From NCBI RefSeq assembly GCF_006715305.1, contig NZ_VFMY01000001.1:1426001-1490000 (forward strand): DNA of 64,000 nt, read 5' to 3'. This document shows, in pieces, positions 43,663 through 52,317 of the stretch. The DNA is from Arthrobacter sp. SLBN-100 (GTDB lineage Bacteria; Actinomycetota; Actinomycetes; Actinomycetales; Micrococcaceae). The notes under the pieces are model-generated. The model had not been told where the DNA came from. It did not search any database and worked only from the letters and a program-made list of their open reading frames with translations. Position numbers and translations under genes: made by a program. Within the stretch, counting starts at the first letter, position 1; each line of letters opens with the position of its first letter.

Positions 43663-43989
43663 TCAGTGGTCTTGGTTCTGCGGGGGCAGTGCAGCGATCA
43701 TCGGGTGGTCCTTGCCGGTGTTGCCGATCTTGGCCGCGCCGCCGGGTGAGCCGAGGTCGTCGAAGAATTCCACGTTGGCCTTGTAGTAGTCGGCCCATTC
43801 GTCCGGGGTGTCGTCCTCGTAGTAGATGGCCTCCACCGGGCATACCGGCTCGCAGGCTCCGCAGTCGACGCATTCGTCCGGATGGATGTACAGCGAACGC
43901 TCACCTTCATAGATGCAGTCGACCGGGCATTCTTCAATACATGCCTTGTCCTTGACATCTACACACGGCTGCGCGATTACGTACGTCAC
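43663..43989 (-). CDS. fdxA: 7Fe ferredoxin
   Basis: 108 residues. The 3Fe-4S/4Fe-4S pattern is CVDVKDKACIEECPVDCI followed by CVDCGACEPVCPVEAI, with the extended C-terminal tail (PDEWADYYKANVEFFDDLGSPG) usual for FdxA/FdxC of actinobacteria. It carries electrons, for example to cytochromes P450 or other reductases; the partner here is unknown. GTG start. It is first of a two-gene unit with dapC. Confidence 0.95.
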   Translation of the reverse strand: MTYVIAQPCVDVKDKACIEECPVDCIYEGERSLYIHPDECVDCGACEPVCPVEAIYYEDDTPDEWADYYKANVEFFDDLGSPGGAAKIGNTGKDHPMIAALPPQNQDH

Positions 43990-44128
43990 GTCCCTGGCCT
44001 CTCCACGTTGGTTCCGGCGTCGCGCCGGTTCTTGCGCCCGGCAACCATGGCCGGACTCTTGACATCTGAGCCTATTATCTCCCAGCCCGCTACCGCGAAC
44101 CTAGCCGGGCACCTTCTGTGAAGCCACA

Positions 44129-44140
44129 TAGTATGAAGTG
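44129..44140 (+). promoter_or_regulatory. Leaderless promoter deciding the 44141 start
   Basis: TAGTAT at 44129-44134, then 6 nt, then GTG at 44141. An in-frame GTG at 44138 would leave only 3 nt, so 44141 is preferred. Confidence 0.55.
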
Positions 44141-44380
44141 GTGAGTCTACCTGCCCCCACCCCCGCCGGGTTCCTCTCCACTGCCGCCCCCGGAACGCGG
44201 GTGGTGGTGCGGTACCGCATCGAGGGCGGCCTCACTGATGCGCTGGGGCACTTGCTAGCGTGCGACGCCGGTGCCTGCACCGTCCGCACGCGGCAGGCCG
44301 ACGTCGTGATTCCCCTTGAGCGGGTTGTGGCAGCCAAGGAGGTTCCGCCGGCGCCCGAGCGGCGCGGCCCGCGCGCCTAA
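44141..44380 (+). CDS. Small SH3-like-domain protein (resembles N-terminus of Rv0428c-type acetyltransferases)
   Basis: 79 residues. The core GTRVVVRYRIEGGLTDALGH and CTVRTRQADVVIPLERVVAAKEVPP is the small beta-barrel domain that precedes the GNAT domain in Rv0428c-like acetyltransferases, here standing alone. The alternation of hydrophobic strands fits an SH3 or Tudor-like fold. No catalytic domain follows: the frame stops at 44380 and a repeat begins there. It could be a regulatory orphan domain or a remnant. It is divergent from fdxA-dapC. Confidence 0.65.
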   Translation: MSLPAPTPAGFLSTAAPGTRVVVRYRIEGGLTDALGHLLACDAGACTVRTRQADVVIPLERVVAAKEVPPAPERRGPRA

Positions 44381-44459
44381 GGCAGCTCTCGGTGCGCAGG
44401 GACCGCCACTGCGCAACGAACCCGGGCTTCACGGCGCAGCCCGGTACATGGCAAGTGCC
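44379..44459. repeat. Direct repeat A (81 bp) at the 3' side of the AbiEi/DUF559 gene
   Basis: From AAGGCAGCTCTCGGTGCGCA to GGCAAGTGCC. It matches 45315-45396 in the same orientation with about 75% identity by eye, including TGCGCAGGGAC and CGAACCCGGG. It contains the stop of the 44429-45238 gene and two TGCGCA sites. Confidence 0.8.
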
Positions 44460-45238
44460 TGATGCACCATCCGCACGAATTCCTGGGGCTCGCCGAGCAG
44501 CATCTCAAAGGTCACACGAAGTACGGGAACACCCCGGATAACCGTAACGTTCCACCGCCGCCGGTCCTCCCGGTACGCCTCCCTGCTGCTGTGGTGGGTA
44601 TAGCCGTCTGCCTCAATGCCCAGCAGGCCGTCCACCAGAAGATCCAGGTGGCCCATTCCGGGAATCTTGACCTGGAGCTCGACGGTCAGCCCGGCCTCCT
44701 CCAGCAGGTAGCGGGCCATCGTTTCGATAATGGATCCGGATTGGGGCCGGATTTTGGCCACCAGTCCACGTAACGCCTTTTCCCGTGCGGCTGGAAATAG
44801 TTCCCGCAGGGCCGGAAGTTGAACCAGCCCGTTCTTGACTGCAGATTCCGCGATGGTCAGGCCCTCGAGCGGCGGCAGGCAACGGAGTGACTGGCACACC
44901 ATGTCCAGATGCGTCAACGGAACATTGCTTCGATGCACAACGCAGCCACTGACTGGCCTCCCATGCTGTGCGGCAAGATGCGGTTTGTCGGGCTCCCTGA
45001 CTACCCACAGCCCCGCTGCCAAGGCGGCCGTGACGCAGCCGGGCACCGCGTAATGGCGGCAGGCGTGCATGAGCAGCGGGTCGGCGTCGGGCAGTGCATA
45101 CACGCCACGCGCCACCCTGCGCACGGTGCCGTCACGGACACCGGCTTCAAGGGTCCGGCGGGAAACACCGGCCTGCCTCAGAGAGTTGGTGCTGGCAACT
45201 CCGCCCATTGCGGCCAGTGCTTGGGTGACAGTTCGCAT
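44429..45238 (-). CDS. AbiEi-like winged-helix protein with C-terminal DUF559 nuclease-like domain
   Basis: 269 residues. The N-terminal AbiEi antitoxin-type winged helix is ASTNSLRQAGVSRRTLEAG with VRRVARGVYALPDADP. The middle resembles the AbiEi_4 extension. The C-terminal domain (about 180-269) has LDLLVDGLLGIEADGYTHHS followed by REAYREDRRRWNVTVIRGV, the DUF559/Vsr endonuclease-like pattern with acidic residues in D-x-E spacing. No AbiEii toxin gene is adjacent. Such proteins are multicopy in Arthrobacter-type genomes (from memory). It is flanked by 81-82 bp direct repeats, suggesting duplication or mobilisation. Confidence 0.85.
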   Translation of the reverse strand: MRTVTQALAAMGGVASTNSLRQAGVSRRTLEAGVRDGTVRRVARGVYALPDADPLLMHACRHYAVPGCVTAALAAGLWVVREPDKPHLAAQHGRPVSGCVVHRSNVPLTHLDMVCQSLRCLPPLEGLTIAESAVKNGLVQLPALRELFPAAREKALRGLVAKIRPQSGSIIETMARYLLEEAGLTVELQVKIPGMGHLDLLVDGLLGIEADGYTHHSSREAYREDRRRWNVTVIRGVPVLRVTFEMLLGEPQEFVRMVHQALAMYRAAP

Positions 45239-45314
45239 GACTGCATGGTGCCCGCCCTGCCACGTCCGGCGCAGCCAACGGAAGCGGCTATGTGGAAAAC
45301 GGCAGGGCGCTGTG

Positions 45315-45396
45315 AAGGCACTTTTCGTTGCGCAGGGACAGTCTCTGCGCAGCGAACCCGGGTTTCACTGCACAGCGCGGTTACGCGGCAAGCGCC
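45315..45396. repeat. Direct repeat B (82 bp) upstream of the AbiEi/DUF559 gene
   Basis: The partner of repeat A, 936 bp away in the same orientation: AAGGCACTTTTCGTTGCGCA to GGCAAGCGCC. The gene start at 45238 lies 77 bp from it. Confidence 0.8.
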
Positions 45397-45406
45397 GGTT
45401 AACGAA

Positions 45407-45437
45407 GAATGCCACCGGCGCGGTGCCGGTGGCATTC
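45407..45437 (-). terminator. typA terminator
   Basis: GAATGCCACCGGC (45407-45419) pairs perfectly with GCCGGTGGCATTC (45425-45437) over 5 nt, 19 nt past the typA stop. Confidence 0.8.
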
Positions 45438-45455
45438 TCTCAAACTACGGTGATG

Positions 45456-47384
45456 CTAGGCCTTGGCGCGGGCGCGGTTGGCTTTTGCACGCTCGTTGGT
45501 GTCCAGGATGACCTTGCGGATGCGGATGGATTCCGGGGTTACCTCGACGCACTCGTCTTCGCGGGCGAACTCAAGCGACTCTTCAAGGGTCAAGTCGCGC
45601 GGCGGGGTCAGGTTCTCGAAGGTGTCCGAGGAAGCGGCACGCATGTTGGTGAGCTTCTTTTCCTTCGTGATGTTGACGTCCATGTCGTCGGCGCGGGAGT
45701 TCTCGCCAACGATCATGCCCTCGTACACCTCGGAGGTGGGCTTGACGAAGAAGGAACCGCGTTCCTGCAGGTTGATCATGGCGAACGGGGTCACCACGCC
45801 GGCGCGGTCAGCAACCATGGAGCCATTGGTGCGGTACTCGATGGGACCGGCCCACGGCTCGTAGCCCTCGGAGATGGAGGCCGCGATGCCGGCACCACGG
45901 GTGTCGGTGAGGAACTTGGTGCGGAAGCCGATCAGGCCACGGGCGGGAACGATGAATTCCATCCGGCACCAGCCGGTTCCGTGGTTGGCCATGTTGGTCA
46001 TGCGGCCCTTGCGGGCTGCCATCAGCTGGGTCACGGCGCCAAGGTATTCCTCGGGGACGTCGATGGTCATGTGCTCCATCGGCTCGTGGATCTTGCCGTC
46101 GATGGTCTTGGTGACAACCTGCGGCTTGCCCACGGTCAGCTCAAAGCCTTCGCGGCGCATCTGCTCCACGAGGATGGCCAGGGCGAGCTCGCCACGGCCC
46201 TGGACTTCCCAGGCGTCCGGACGCTCGGTGGGGAGCACCTTGATGGAGACGTTACCGATCAGTTCCTTGTCCAGGCGGTCCTTCACCTGGCGGGCGGTGA
46301 CCTTGGCACCCTTGACCTTGCCGGCCAGCGGCGAGGTGTTGATACCGATGGTCATGGAGATCGCGGGATCGTCCACGGTGATCAGCGGCAGCGGCTGCGG
46401 GTTCTCGGCATCGGTCAGGGTCTCACCGATGGTGATTTCCTCAATACCCGCGACAGCGACGATCTCACCGGGGCCGGCGGATTCGGCCGGGACGCGGTCC
46501 AGGGCCTTCGTGGCCAGCAGTTCGGTGATCTTGACGTTCTTCAGCTCACCGTTGGCGCGTGCCCATGCAACGGTCTGGCCCTTACGGAGGGTGCCGTTGT
46601 AGATGCGGAGCAGGGCGAGGCGGCCCAGGAACGGGGAGGCGTCCAGGTTGGTGACGTGGGCCTGCAGGACGCCCTCGGGGTTGTACGTAGGAGCCGGGAT
46701 GTGCTCGATGATGGTCTTGAACAGTGGCTCAAGGTCCTCGTTGTCCGGCGCGGCGCCGTTGGCCGGCTGCTCCAGGGAGGCGCGGCCAACCTTGGCTGCG
46801 GCGTAAACAACCGGAACCTCAAGGACCTTGTCCAGGTCCAGGTCCGGAACTTCGTCCGCGAGGTCGGAGGCCAGGCCCAGGAGCAGGTCCATGGACTCGT
46901 GCACCACTTCATCGATGCGGGCGTCGGGACGGTCGGTCTTGTTGACCAGGAGGATCACCGGCAGGTGCGCGGCAAGGGCCTTGCGGAGCACAAAGCGGGT
47001 CTGCGGCAGCGGGCCCTCGGAAGCGTCGACGAGCAGTACGACGCCGTCAACCATGGACAGACCGCGCTCCACCTCGCCGCCGAAGTCGGCGTGGCCCGGG
47101 GTGTCGATGACATTAATGGTGATGGTCTCGCCGTTGGAAGACGGACCGTTGTAGGCCACCGTGGTGTTCTTGGCCAGGATGGTGATGCCCTTTTCGCGCT
47201 CAAGGTCACCCGAGTCCATCACGCGGTCCTCGAGGTGGTTGTGCTCGGCAAAGGAGTTGGTCTGCTTGAGCATGGCGTCGACCAGGGTGGTCTTGCCGTG
47301 GTCAACGTGGGCCACAATCGCGACGTTGCGCAGGTCACTGCGCGATGCAGTGGCTACCGCGGTGTTGGTGGTGGTTTCAGACAT
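45456..47384 (-). CDS. typA: Ribosome-associated GTPase TypA/BipA
   Basis: A 642-residue translational GTPase. G1 is [15 protein letters not shown], switch II is [16 protein letters not shown], and G4 is NKTDRPDAR. Domains II and III, the EF-G-like domain V ([16 protein letters not shown]) and the BipA-specific C-terminal domain ([21 protein letters not shown]) follow. It binds 70S ribosomes and acts in subunit assembly and stress or cold growth. The upstream TAGAAT on the minus strand near 47488 would give a leader of about 95 nt. Monocistronic. Confidence 0.96.
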   Translation of the reverse strand: MSETTTNTAVATASRSDLRNVAIVAHVDHGKTTLVDAMLKQTNSFAEHNHLEDRVMDSGDLEREKGITILAKNTTVAYNGPSSNGETITINVIDTPGHADFGGEVERGLSMVDGVVLLVDASEGPLPQTRFVLRKALAAHLPVILLVNKTDRPDARIDEVVHESMDLLLGLASDLADEVPDLDLDKVLEVPVVYAAAKVGRASLEQPANGAAPDNEDLEPLFKTIIEHIPAPTYNPEGVLQAHVTNLDASPFLGRLALLRIYNGTLRKGQTVAWARANGELKNVKITELLATKALDRVPAESAGPGEIVAVAGIEEITIGETLTDAENPQPLPLITVDDPAISMTIGINTSPLAGKVKGAKVTARQVKDRLDKELIGNVSIKVLPTERPDAWEVQGRGELALAILVEQMRREGFELTVGKPQVVTKTIDGKIHEPMEHMTIDVPEEYLGAVTQLMAARKGRMTNMANHGTGWCRMEFIVPARGLIGFRTKFLTDTRGAGIAASISEGYEPWAGPIEYRTNGSMVADRAGVVTPFAMINLQERGSFFVKPTSEVYEGMIVGENSRADDMDVNITKEKKLTNMRAASSDTFENLTPPRDLTLEESLEFAREDECVEVTPESIRIRKVILDTNERAKANRARAKA

Positions 47385-47656
47385 GCGTAATGGCTCGATT
47401 CAGTGGTGAAAGTCAGCTGTTGTATCGCGACATTTCCAACTGGAACGCACGACGGATCAGGCCCTTTGCATAGGGCTGCTTCCTCTATTCTAGCGTCAGT
47501 GGCGTTAATAGGCCTAAATTTTAGGGCGGACAGCGGGTTGGCCGGCCGCCGCACGGCAACGGCATAGGTGAAAATTAGTGAGTAATATCACTGGCCAATC
47601 CTGCATCCATGCCACATGATTGCTCTGACACTTCATGCAAGCCCGAAAGACACCTC

Positions 47657-48523
47657 ATGCGAAAAGCCTTGGCCCGGACCCGCGTTGCCGCATCCGGAGC
47701 CGCCGCCGTGATCGCGGTGTCCAGCCTTATTGCTGTCTCCGGCTGCGGGATACTGCGCCAGTCCTCCGCCTTTCCCCAAATGCAGGCTGCCGCCGCTGCC
47801 GCGCAACCTGGCGCTGCCGCTGTGAATCCTGGCGTTGCAGGTTCCCGCATCCTCAATCCAGCCAATGGGCGGCTTGAGGCAGTGGTTCCCGAGATCAGCA
47901 AGACCGTCCTCCTGATCGGCGATTCGCAGTCAGAACCGTCAGACGGGTGGCCCCGCCAGGGCCTGGAGGCTGCGGGGTACAAGTTGTACTACTGCGGGAA
48001 AGGCGGCACCGGGTTCGTGGCCGCCAACGGCAAAACGGGCAACTACATTGACGCCCTCCGCCGCGGCGACTGGCTCCTGCCTTCCGGCACTCCGGCGCTC
48101 ATCGTCATCCAGGGCGGCGGCAACGACGCCGCAAGCGGGGCATCGGACAGCCGGATTGCCGGAAACGCCGGGAGCCTGATCGCTGAACTCAAAGCCCGCT
48201 ATCCGGGAACACGGATCGCAATGATTGGAACTTTGGCCCGGGGCGAAGGCAACGGGGGCGGCCGCCGCACGGAGGTTGATGCCCTGCTGGGCTCGGTGGC
48301 AGCAGCCCACAACCTGCCCTTCGTTTCCGTGGGTGACTGGCTCACCAGATATGGCCTGGCCAAGGACCTGGCGGACGCAGTGCATATGAATCCCAACGGC
48401 CGACGCGCCCTGGGGACCCTGCTCGAACGCCGGCTCCGTGACCTGGGATTGGAACGGAAGGCGACGGCGGACCAGCCGCCGGCGCTGGCGACGGGCGGCG
48501 GCGCCGATTCCGTTCAGGACTGA
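47657..48523 (+). CDS. SGNH/GDSL-family hydrolase lipoprotein
   Basis: 288 residues from ATG 47657. The signal peptide ends in a lipobox (LIAVSGC), followed by a Gln/Ala-rich linker. The hydrolase domain has block I LLIGDSQSEPSDGW (nucleophile Ser), block II Gly in CGKGGTGF, block III GGGNDAASG (oxyanion Asn), and block V DAVHMNPNGRRALG (Asp and His). It is a probable esterase or deacetylase anchored outside the membrane, possibly acting on cell-wall sugars; the substrate is not known. It is divergent from typA across 272 bp in which a small inverted repeat AGTGA..TCACT (47577-47592) surrounds TAATAT. Confidence 0.86.
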   Translation: MRKALARTRVAASGAAAVIAVSSLIAVSGCGILRQSSAFPQMQAAAAAAQPGAAAVNPGVAGSRILNPANGRLEAVVPEISKTVLLIGDSQSEPSDGWPRQGLEAAGYKLYYCGKGGTGFVAANGKTGNYIDALRRGDWLLPSGTPALIVIQGGGNDAASGASDSRIAGNAGSLIAELKARYPGTRIAMIGTLARGEGNGGGRRTEVDALLGSVAAAHNLPFVSVGDWLTRYGLAKDLADAVHMNPNGRRALGTLLERRLRDLGLERKATADQPPALATGGGADSVQD

Positions 48524-48551
48524 CAGCCGGCAGCGTTAAAGCAGCGTTAAT

Positions 48552-48591
48552 ACGGTTGGAGCCGGAGCCAACAGGCTCCGGCTCCAACCGT
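48552..48591. terminator. Bidirectional terminator, 18-bp perfect stem
   Basis: ACGGTTGGAGCCGGAGCC (48552-48569) pairs perfectly with 48574-48591 over AACA, followed by TTTAATT. It separates the convergent SGNH and dipeptide-transport genes. Confidence 0.9.
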
Positions 48592-48609
48592 TTAATTGGA
48601 TAAAGGCGG

Positions 48610-50331
48610 CTAAGCCACTTCCGGCGGAAGCATCAGCTTGGCACCCGGGATAGCGTTGAGCAGCGCCTTCGTGTAGTCCTGCCGGGGCGATTCGAAGACC
48701 TCGTCCGTGGTTCCGGTCTCCACCAGGCGCCCCTTCTCCATGACGCAGACGTGGTCGGCGATCTGCCGGACCACAGCAAGGTCATGGGTGATAAAGAGGT
48801 AGGTCAGCCCCAGGTTGGATTGGAGGTCTGCCAGCAGGTTCAGCACCTGCGCCTGCACCAGCACGTCCAGGGCGGACACGGCCTCGTCACAGATGATGAC
48901 TTCCGGGTCCAGGGCCAGGGCACGGGCAATAGCGACGCGTTGCCGCTGGCCGCCCGAGAGCTCGTTCGGGTACCGCTGCATGGCGGATTGCGGCAGCGCC
49001 ACCTGGTCCAGCAGTTCGCGGACCTTCTTCTCCCGGCTCTCCTTGTTGCCAATCTTGTGGACCCGCAACGGTTCCTCGATGGTCCGGAAGATGTTGTACA
49101 TCGGATCCAGCGAACCGTAGGGATCCTGGAAGATGGGCTGCACACGGCGCCGGAACTTGAACAGATCCGACGGCTTCAGGACGGAGGTGTCGACGCCGTC
49201 GAACAGTATCCTGCCGTCCGTGGGCTTCTCCAGCTGGAGCACCATCTTGGCCACGGTGGACTTGCCGGATCCCGACTCCCCCACGATCGCCGTCGTGGTT
49301 CCCCTCCGGACGTCGAAGCTGACGCCGTCAACGGCTGCGAAGTCCGACGCCTTCCCCAGGCCCTGGCGGAACTTGTACACCTTCCGCAGGTCCTGGACCT
49401 GCAGGACGTTGTCCGCCGCTGCCGGCTCGGCTGCCGGGGCCAGCAGGTCCGCGGCTTCCACGCCCTGTTCCTTGGCGGCCTGGATCCTGCGGCTGGCCAG
49501 GGACGGTGCGGACTCCACGAGCCTCTTTGTGTAAGGGTGCTGCGGGTTTTGCAGCAGTTCCAGGGAAGGCCCTGCCTCCACCACCCGGCCCTGGTACATC
49601 ACCACTACCTTGTCGGCCCGTTCAGCCGCGAGTCCCAGGTCGTGGGTGATGAGCAGCACCGACGTTCCCAGTTCGGTGGTCATGGTATCCAGGTGGTCCA
49701 GGATCTGCCGCTGCACCGTGACATCGAGTGCGGAGGTGGGCTCGTCCGCGATCAGCAGCCGGGGCTGGCAGGAGAGCCCGATGGCGATCAGGGCGCGTTG
49801 CCGCATACCGCCGGAGAACTCGTGCGGATACTGCTTGGCGCGCCGGTGGGCGTCCGGCAGACCGGCCTCGGACAGCACCTTGGCAACGTCATCCGGACCG
49901 CTGGGCTGGCCGTTGGCACGCAGTGTTTCCCGGACCTGGTAGCCGATCTTCCACACCGGGTTCAGGTTGGACATCGGGTCCTGCGGAACCATCCCGATGG
50001 TGTTGCCGCGCAGCTCGATCATGCGCTTTTCGGGCGCATGCGCGATGTCTTCGCCGTCGAGCAGGATCTGCCCGCCGGAGACACGGCCGTTGGATGGAAG
50101 GAGGCCTATCGCAGCCAGCGCCGTGGTGGACTTGCCGGAGCCGGACTCCCCCACAATGGCCACGGTTTCGCCGGGCATGATGGTCAGGTGTGCGTCACGG
50201 ACCGCCTGGACTTCCCCGCCGCTGGTCTGGAAGGTGATGGCGAGGTCGCGGATCTCCAGCAGCGGCCGGACCTTCGTGGTGCCGGCCTCCGTGATGCGTA
50301 TTTCCGGAGTTGTCATCTCTTTGTCTCTCAT
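48610..50331 (-). CDS. Oligopeptide/dipeptide ABC transporter, fused double ATPase (DppD-DppF)
   Basis: 573 residues with two complete ABC cassettes. First: VAIVGESGSGKSTTALAAIG, signature [28 protein letters not shown]. Second: [50 protein letters not shown]. Both show the oligopeptide-type C-terminal extension (HPYTKRL; ESPRQDYTKALL). One fused protein replaces the usual two. The start at ATG 50331 overlaps the permease stop (ATGA); ATG 50316 is an alternative. It is last of the operon and ends at a strong terminator. Confidence 0.95.
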   Translation of the reverse strand: MRDKEMTTPEIRITEAGTTKVRPLLEIRDLAITFQTSGGEVQAVRDAHLTIMPGETVAIVGESGSGKSTTALAAIGLLPSNGRVSGGQILLDGEDIAHAPEKRMIELRGNTIGMVPQDPMSNLNPVWKIGYQVRETLRANGQPSGPDDVAKVLSEAGLPDAHRRAKQYPHEFSGGMRQRALIAIGLSCQPRLLIADEPTSALDVTVQRQILDHLDTMTTELGTSVLLITHDLGLAAERADKVVVMYQGRVVEAGPSLELLQNPQHPYTKRLVESAPSLASRRIQAAKEQGVEAADLLAPAAEPAAADNVLQVQDLRKVYKFRQGLGKASDFAAVDGVSFDVRRGTTTAIVGESGSGKSTVAKMVLQLEKPTDGRILFDGVDTSVLKPSDLFKFRRRVQPIFQDPYGSLDPMYNIFRTIEEPLRVHKIGNKESREKKVRELLDQVALPQSAMQRYPNELSGGQRQRVAIARALALDPEVIICDEAVSALDVLVQAQVLNLLADLQSNLGLTYLFITHDLAVVRQIADHVCVMEKGRLVETGTTDEVFESPRQDYTKALLNAIPGAKLMLPPEVA

Positions 50332-51272
50332 CGCTGGCGGCTCTTCGGATCAAGGGCGTCACGTACGGCGTCGCCCAGCATGATGAAACTGAGCACCGTG
50401 ACGGACAGTGCCGCGGCCGGGTACAGCATTATTTGCGGGTTGGTGCGGATGGAAGTCTGCGCTGCGGCAATGTCGTGGCCCCACGACATGACACCTTCCG
50501 GCAACCCGATGCCCAGGAAGGACAGCGTTGCCTCGGCGACAATGAAGACACCGAGTTCCAGCGTGGCAAGCACAATCACGGGTGCCAGCGCATTCGGCAG
50601 CACGTGCTTCACCAGCGTCCCAAATTTCGAAACACCCAGGGCACGGGCGGCCGTCACGAAGTCTGCGTTCCGCACCTCGATCACGGCGCCGCGGGTGATA
50701 CGCGCCATTTGCGGCCAGGCCAGGAGCGAGATCACAAAGACCACCGTCCACACGCTCTTGTTTTCACGGAACACAGGCAGCTGGGTGATGACCAGCGCGC
50801 CGAGGAGCAGCGGCAGCGCGAAGAAGATGTCGCCCAGCCGGGCCAGCACGGCGTCGATCCAACCGCCGTAGTAGCCGGCGAGGGCGCCCAGGGTCACCCC
50901 GATGACCAGCACGCACAGAACGGACAGCAGTCCCACCGACAGCGAGGCCTGGGTACCGTGGATGACCCGCGAGTAGATGTCGCAGCCCTGGAAGGTGAAG
51001 CCGAAGGGGTGCCCGACGCTGGGAGCGCCTTCGGAGTTGCCCAGCTGGCAGCCCTCGTTCGGCGGAACCGACGAGAACAGTCCGGGGAACAACGCCACCA
51101 CGACCAGCATCAGGATGAGCACGGCCGAGATGATGAACAGCGGACGACGGCGGAGCTTGCGCCAGGCGTCTGCCCACAGGCTGAGAGGCGCCTGGTCGGT
51201 CTTGACCGCATCCGTTGCCAACAGCGGGGTTTCCTCGATGGGTGCCACAAAGTGGCTGTTATTACTGGTCAT
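50328..51272 (-). CDS. Oligopeptide ABC transporter permease (DppC type)
   Basis: 314 residues. A cytosolic N-terminus leads to the first helix (PLFIISAVLILMLVVVALFPG), a periplasmic-type loop with FTFQGCDIYSRVIHGTQASL, and the BPD transport domain with the EAA loop EVRNADFVTAARALGVSKF and FLGIGLPEGVMSWGHDIA, the DppC signature. ATG 51272 overlaps dppB by 11 nt; longer frames upstream are excluded. It forms the channel with the DppB-type partner. Confidence 0.93.
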   Translation of the reverse strand: MTSNNSHFVAPIEETPLLATDAVKTDQAPLSLWADAWRKLRRRPLFIISAVLILMLVVVALFPGLFSSVPPNEGCQLGNSEGAPSVGHPFGFTFQGCDIYSRVIHGTQASLSVGLLSVLCVLVIGVTLGALAGYYGGWIDAVLARLGDIFFALPLLLGALVITQLPVFRENKSVWTVVFVISLLAWPQMARITRGAVIEVRNADFVTAARALGVSKFGTLVKHVLPNALAPVIVLATLELGVFIVAEATLSFLGIGLPEGVMSWGHDIAAAQTSIRTNPQIMLYPAAALSVTVLSFIMLGDAVRDALDPKSRQR

Positions 51273-52191
51273 AGCGGATCCTCGGGTCAAGCCAGGCATA
51301 CAGGAGATCAACAAGCAGGTTGGCCACCACGAACACCAGCACCAGCACACTGACAATGGAGACGATGGTGGGTCCTTCGCTGCGGAGGACTGCCTGGTAG
51401 AGCTTGTTGCCCACGCCTGGAACGTTGAAGATGCCTTCGGTAACGATGGCACCGCCCATCAGGCCCCCGAGGTTGGCGCCAAGGTAGGTCACCACCGGGA
51501 TCAGCGAGTTACGGAGGATGTGGGCAATCACCACGCGCGGGCGGGAGAGGCCTTTTGCGGTGGCTGTCCTTACAAAGTCGGCATTCATGCCCTCGCTGAC
51601 CGAGGTGCGGGTCAGGCGGAGCACGTAGGCAAAGGAAACCAGGCCGAGCACTACTGCCGGCAATAACAGATTGGCCCAGTCTGCATTGGCGCCTACGGTC
51701 GGTTTGGCCCAGCCCAACTGGACGCCGAAGACGAGTTGGAAGACGAACCCCAGAACGAAAGTCGGAACAGCAATAACAACGAGGGAGGCTACCAACACCG
51801 TGGAGTCGAACCAACCGCCGCGGCGGAGGCCGGCAAAAACGCCGAAGGCCACGCCGAAAACGGCCTGAATGACCAGTGCTTCCACAGCGAGCATAGCGGT
51901 CACTGGAAAGACCCGGGCCAAGGTAGCGGCAATGGGCTGACCAGTGAAATCGTTTCCCAAATTGAAGGTAAAGAGATTTTTAAGGAATAACCCGTACTGG
52001 ACCCAAAACGGTTCGTCGAGGTGGTACTGGCTGCGCAGGGTATCGATAACGGCCTGCGGAGGCTGGCGGTCGCCGAAGAGCGCAGCAATCGGGTCGCCCG
52101 GCAACGCGAACACCATGTAATAGACCAGGAGGGTAGTGCCGAGGAAAACGGGGATTACCTGGAGCAGACGGCGCAGGATAAACCGGACCAC
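51262..52191 (-). CDS. Oligopeptide ABC transporter permease (DppB type)
   Basis: 309 residues. It starts MVRFILRRLLQVIPVFLGTT, the standard DppB N-terminal helix, then LPGDPIAALFGDRQPPQAVI. The EAA loop is NADFVRTATAKGLSRPRVVIAHILRNSLIP, ending with GGAIVTEGIFNVPGVGNKLYQA. It lies 126 nt after the binding-protein gene with an intercistronic hairpin between them. Confidence 0.94.
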   Translation of the reverse strand: MVRFILRRLLQVIPVFLGTTLLVYYMVFALPGDPIAALFGDRQPPQAVIDTLRSQYHLDEPFWVQYGLFLKNLFTFNLGNDFTGQPIAATLARVFPVTAMLAVEALVIQAVFGVAFGVFAGLRRGGWFDSTVLVASLVVIAVPTFVLGFVFQLVFGVQLGWAKPTVGANADWANLLLPAVVLGLVSFAYVLRLTRTSVSEGMNADFVRTATAKGLSRPRVVIAHILRNSLIPVVTYLGANLGGLMGGAIVTEGIFNVPGVGNKLYQAVLRSEGPTIVSIVSVLVLVFVVANLLVDLLYAWLDPRIRYDQ

Positions 52192-52258
52192 AGGATCACC
52201 AGCCTTCCGTGGAGAGAAGAAGCAGGTTCATTGGTGCCTTCCTGCCGTTGCAAGCCAA

Positions 52259-52286
52259 TGGGGGCCCGGCCGTGACCGGACCCCCA
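52259..52286 (-). terminator. Intercistronic hairpin between binding protein and permease genes
   Basis: An 11-bp stem with one wobble pair: TGGGGGCCCGG (52259-52269) against 52276-52286 over 6 nt. It parallels the hairpin after gluB and probably lowers permease relative to binding-protein expression. Confidence 0.65.
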
Positions 52287-52317
52287 CTGTGCTGGATCGG
52301 CAAGTTAGATCTAGTGA

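Noticed and set aside
44429..45238. Complete type IV toxin-antitoxin pair
   Set aside because: Only the AbiEi-like winged helix is present, fused to DUF559; no AbiEii nucleotidyltransferase lies next to it.
45069..47390. 773-residue plus-strand frame opposite typA
   Set aside because: Antisense shadow of TypA with composition typical of reversed GC-rich coding sequence.
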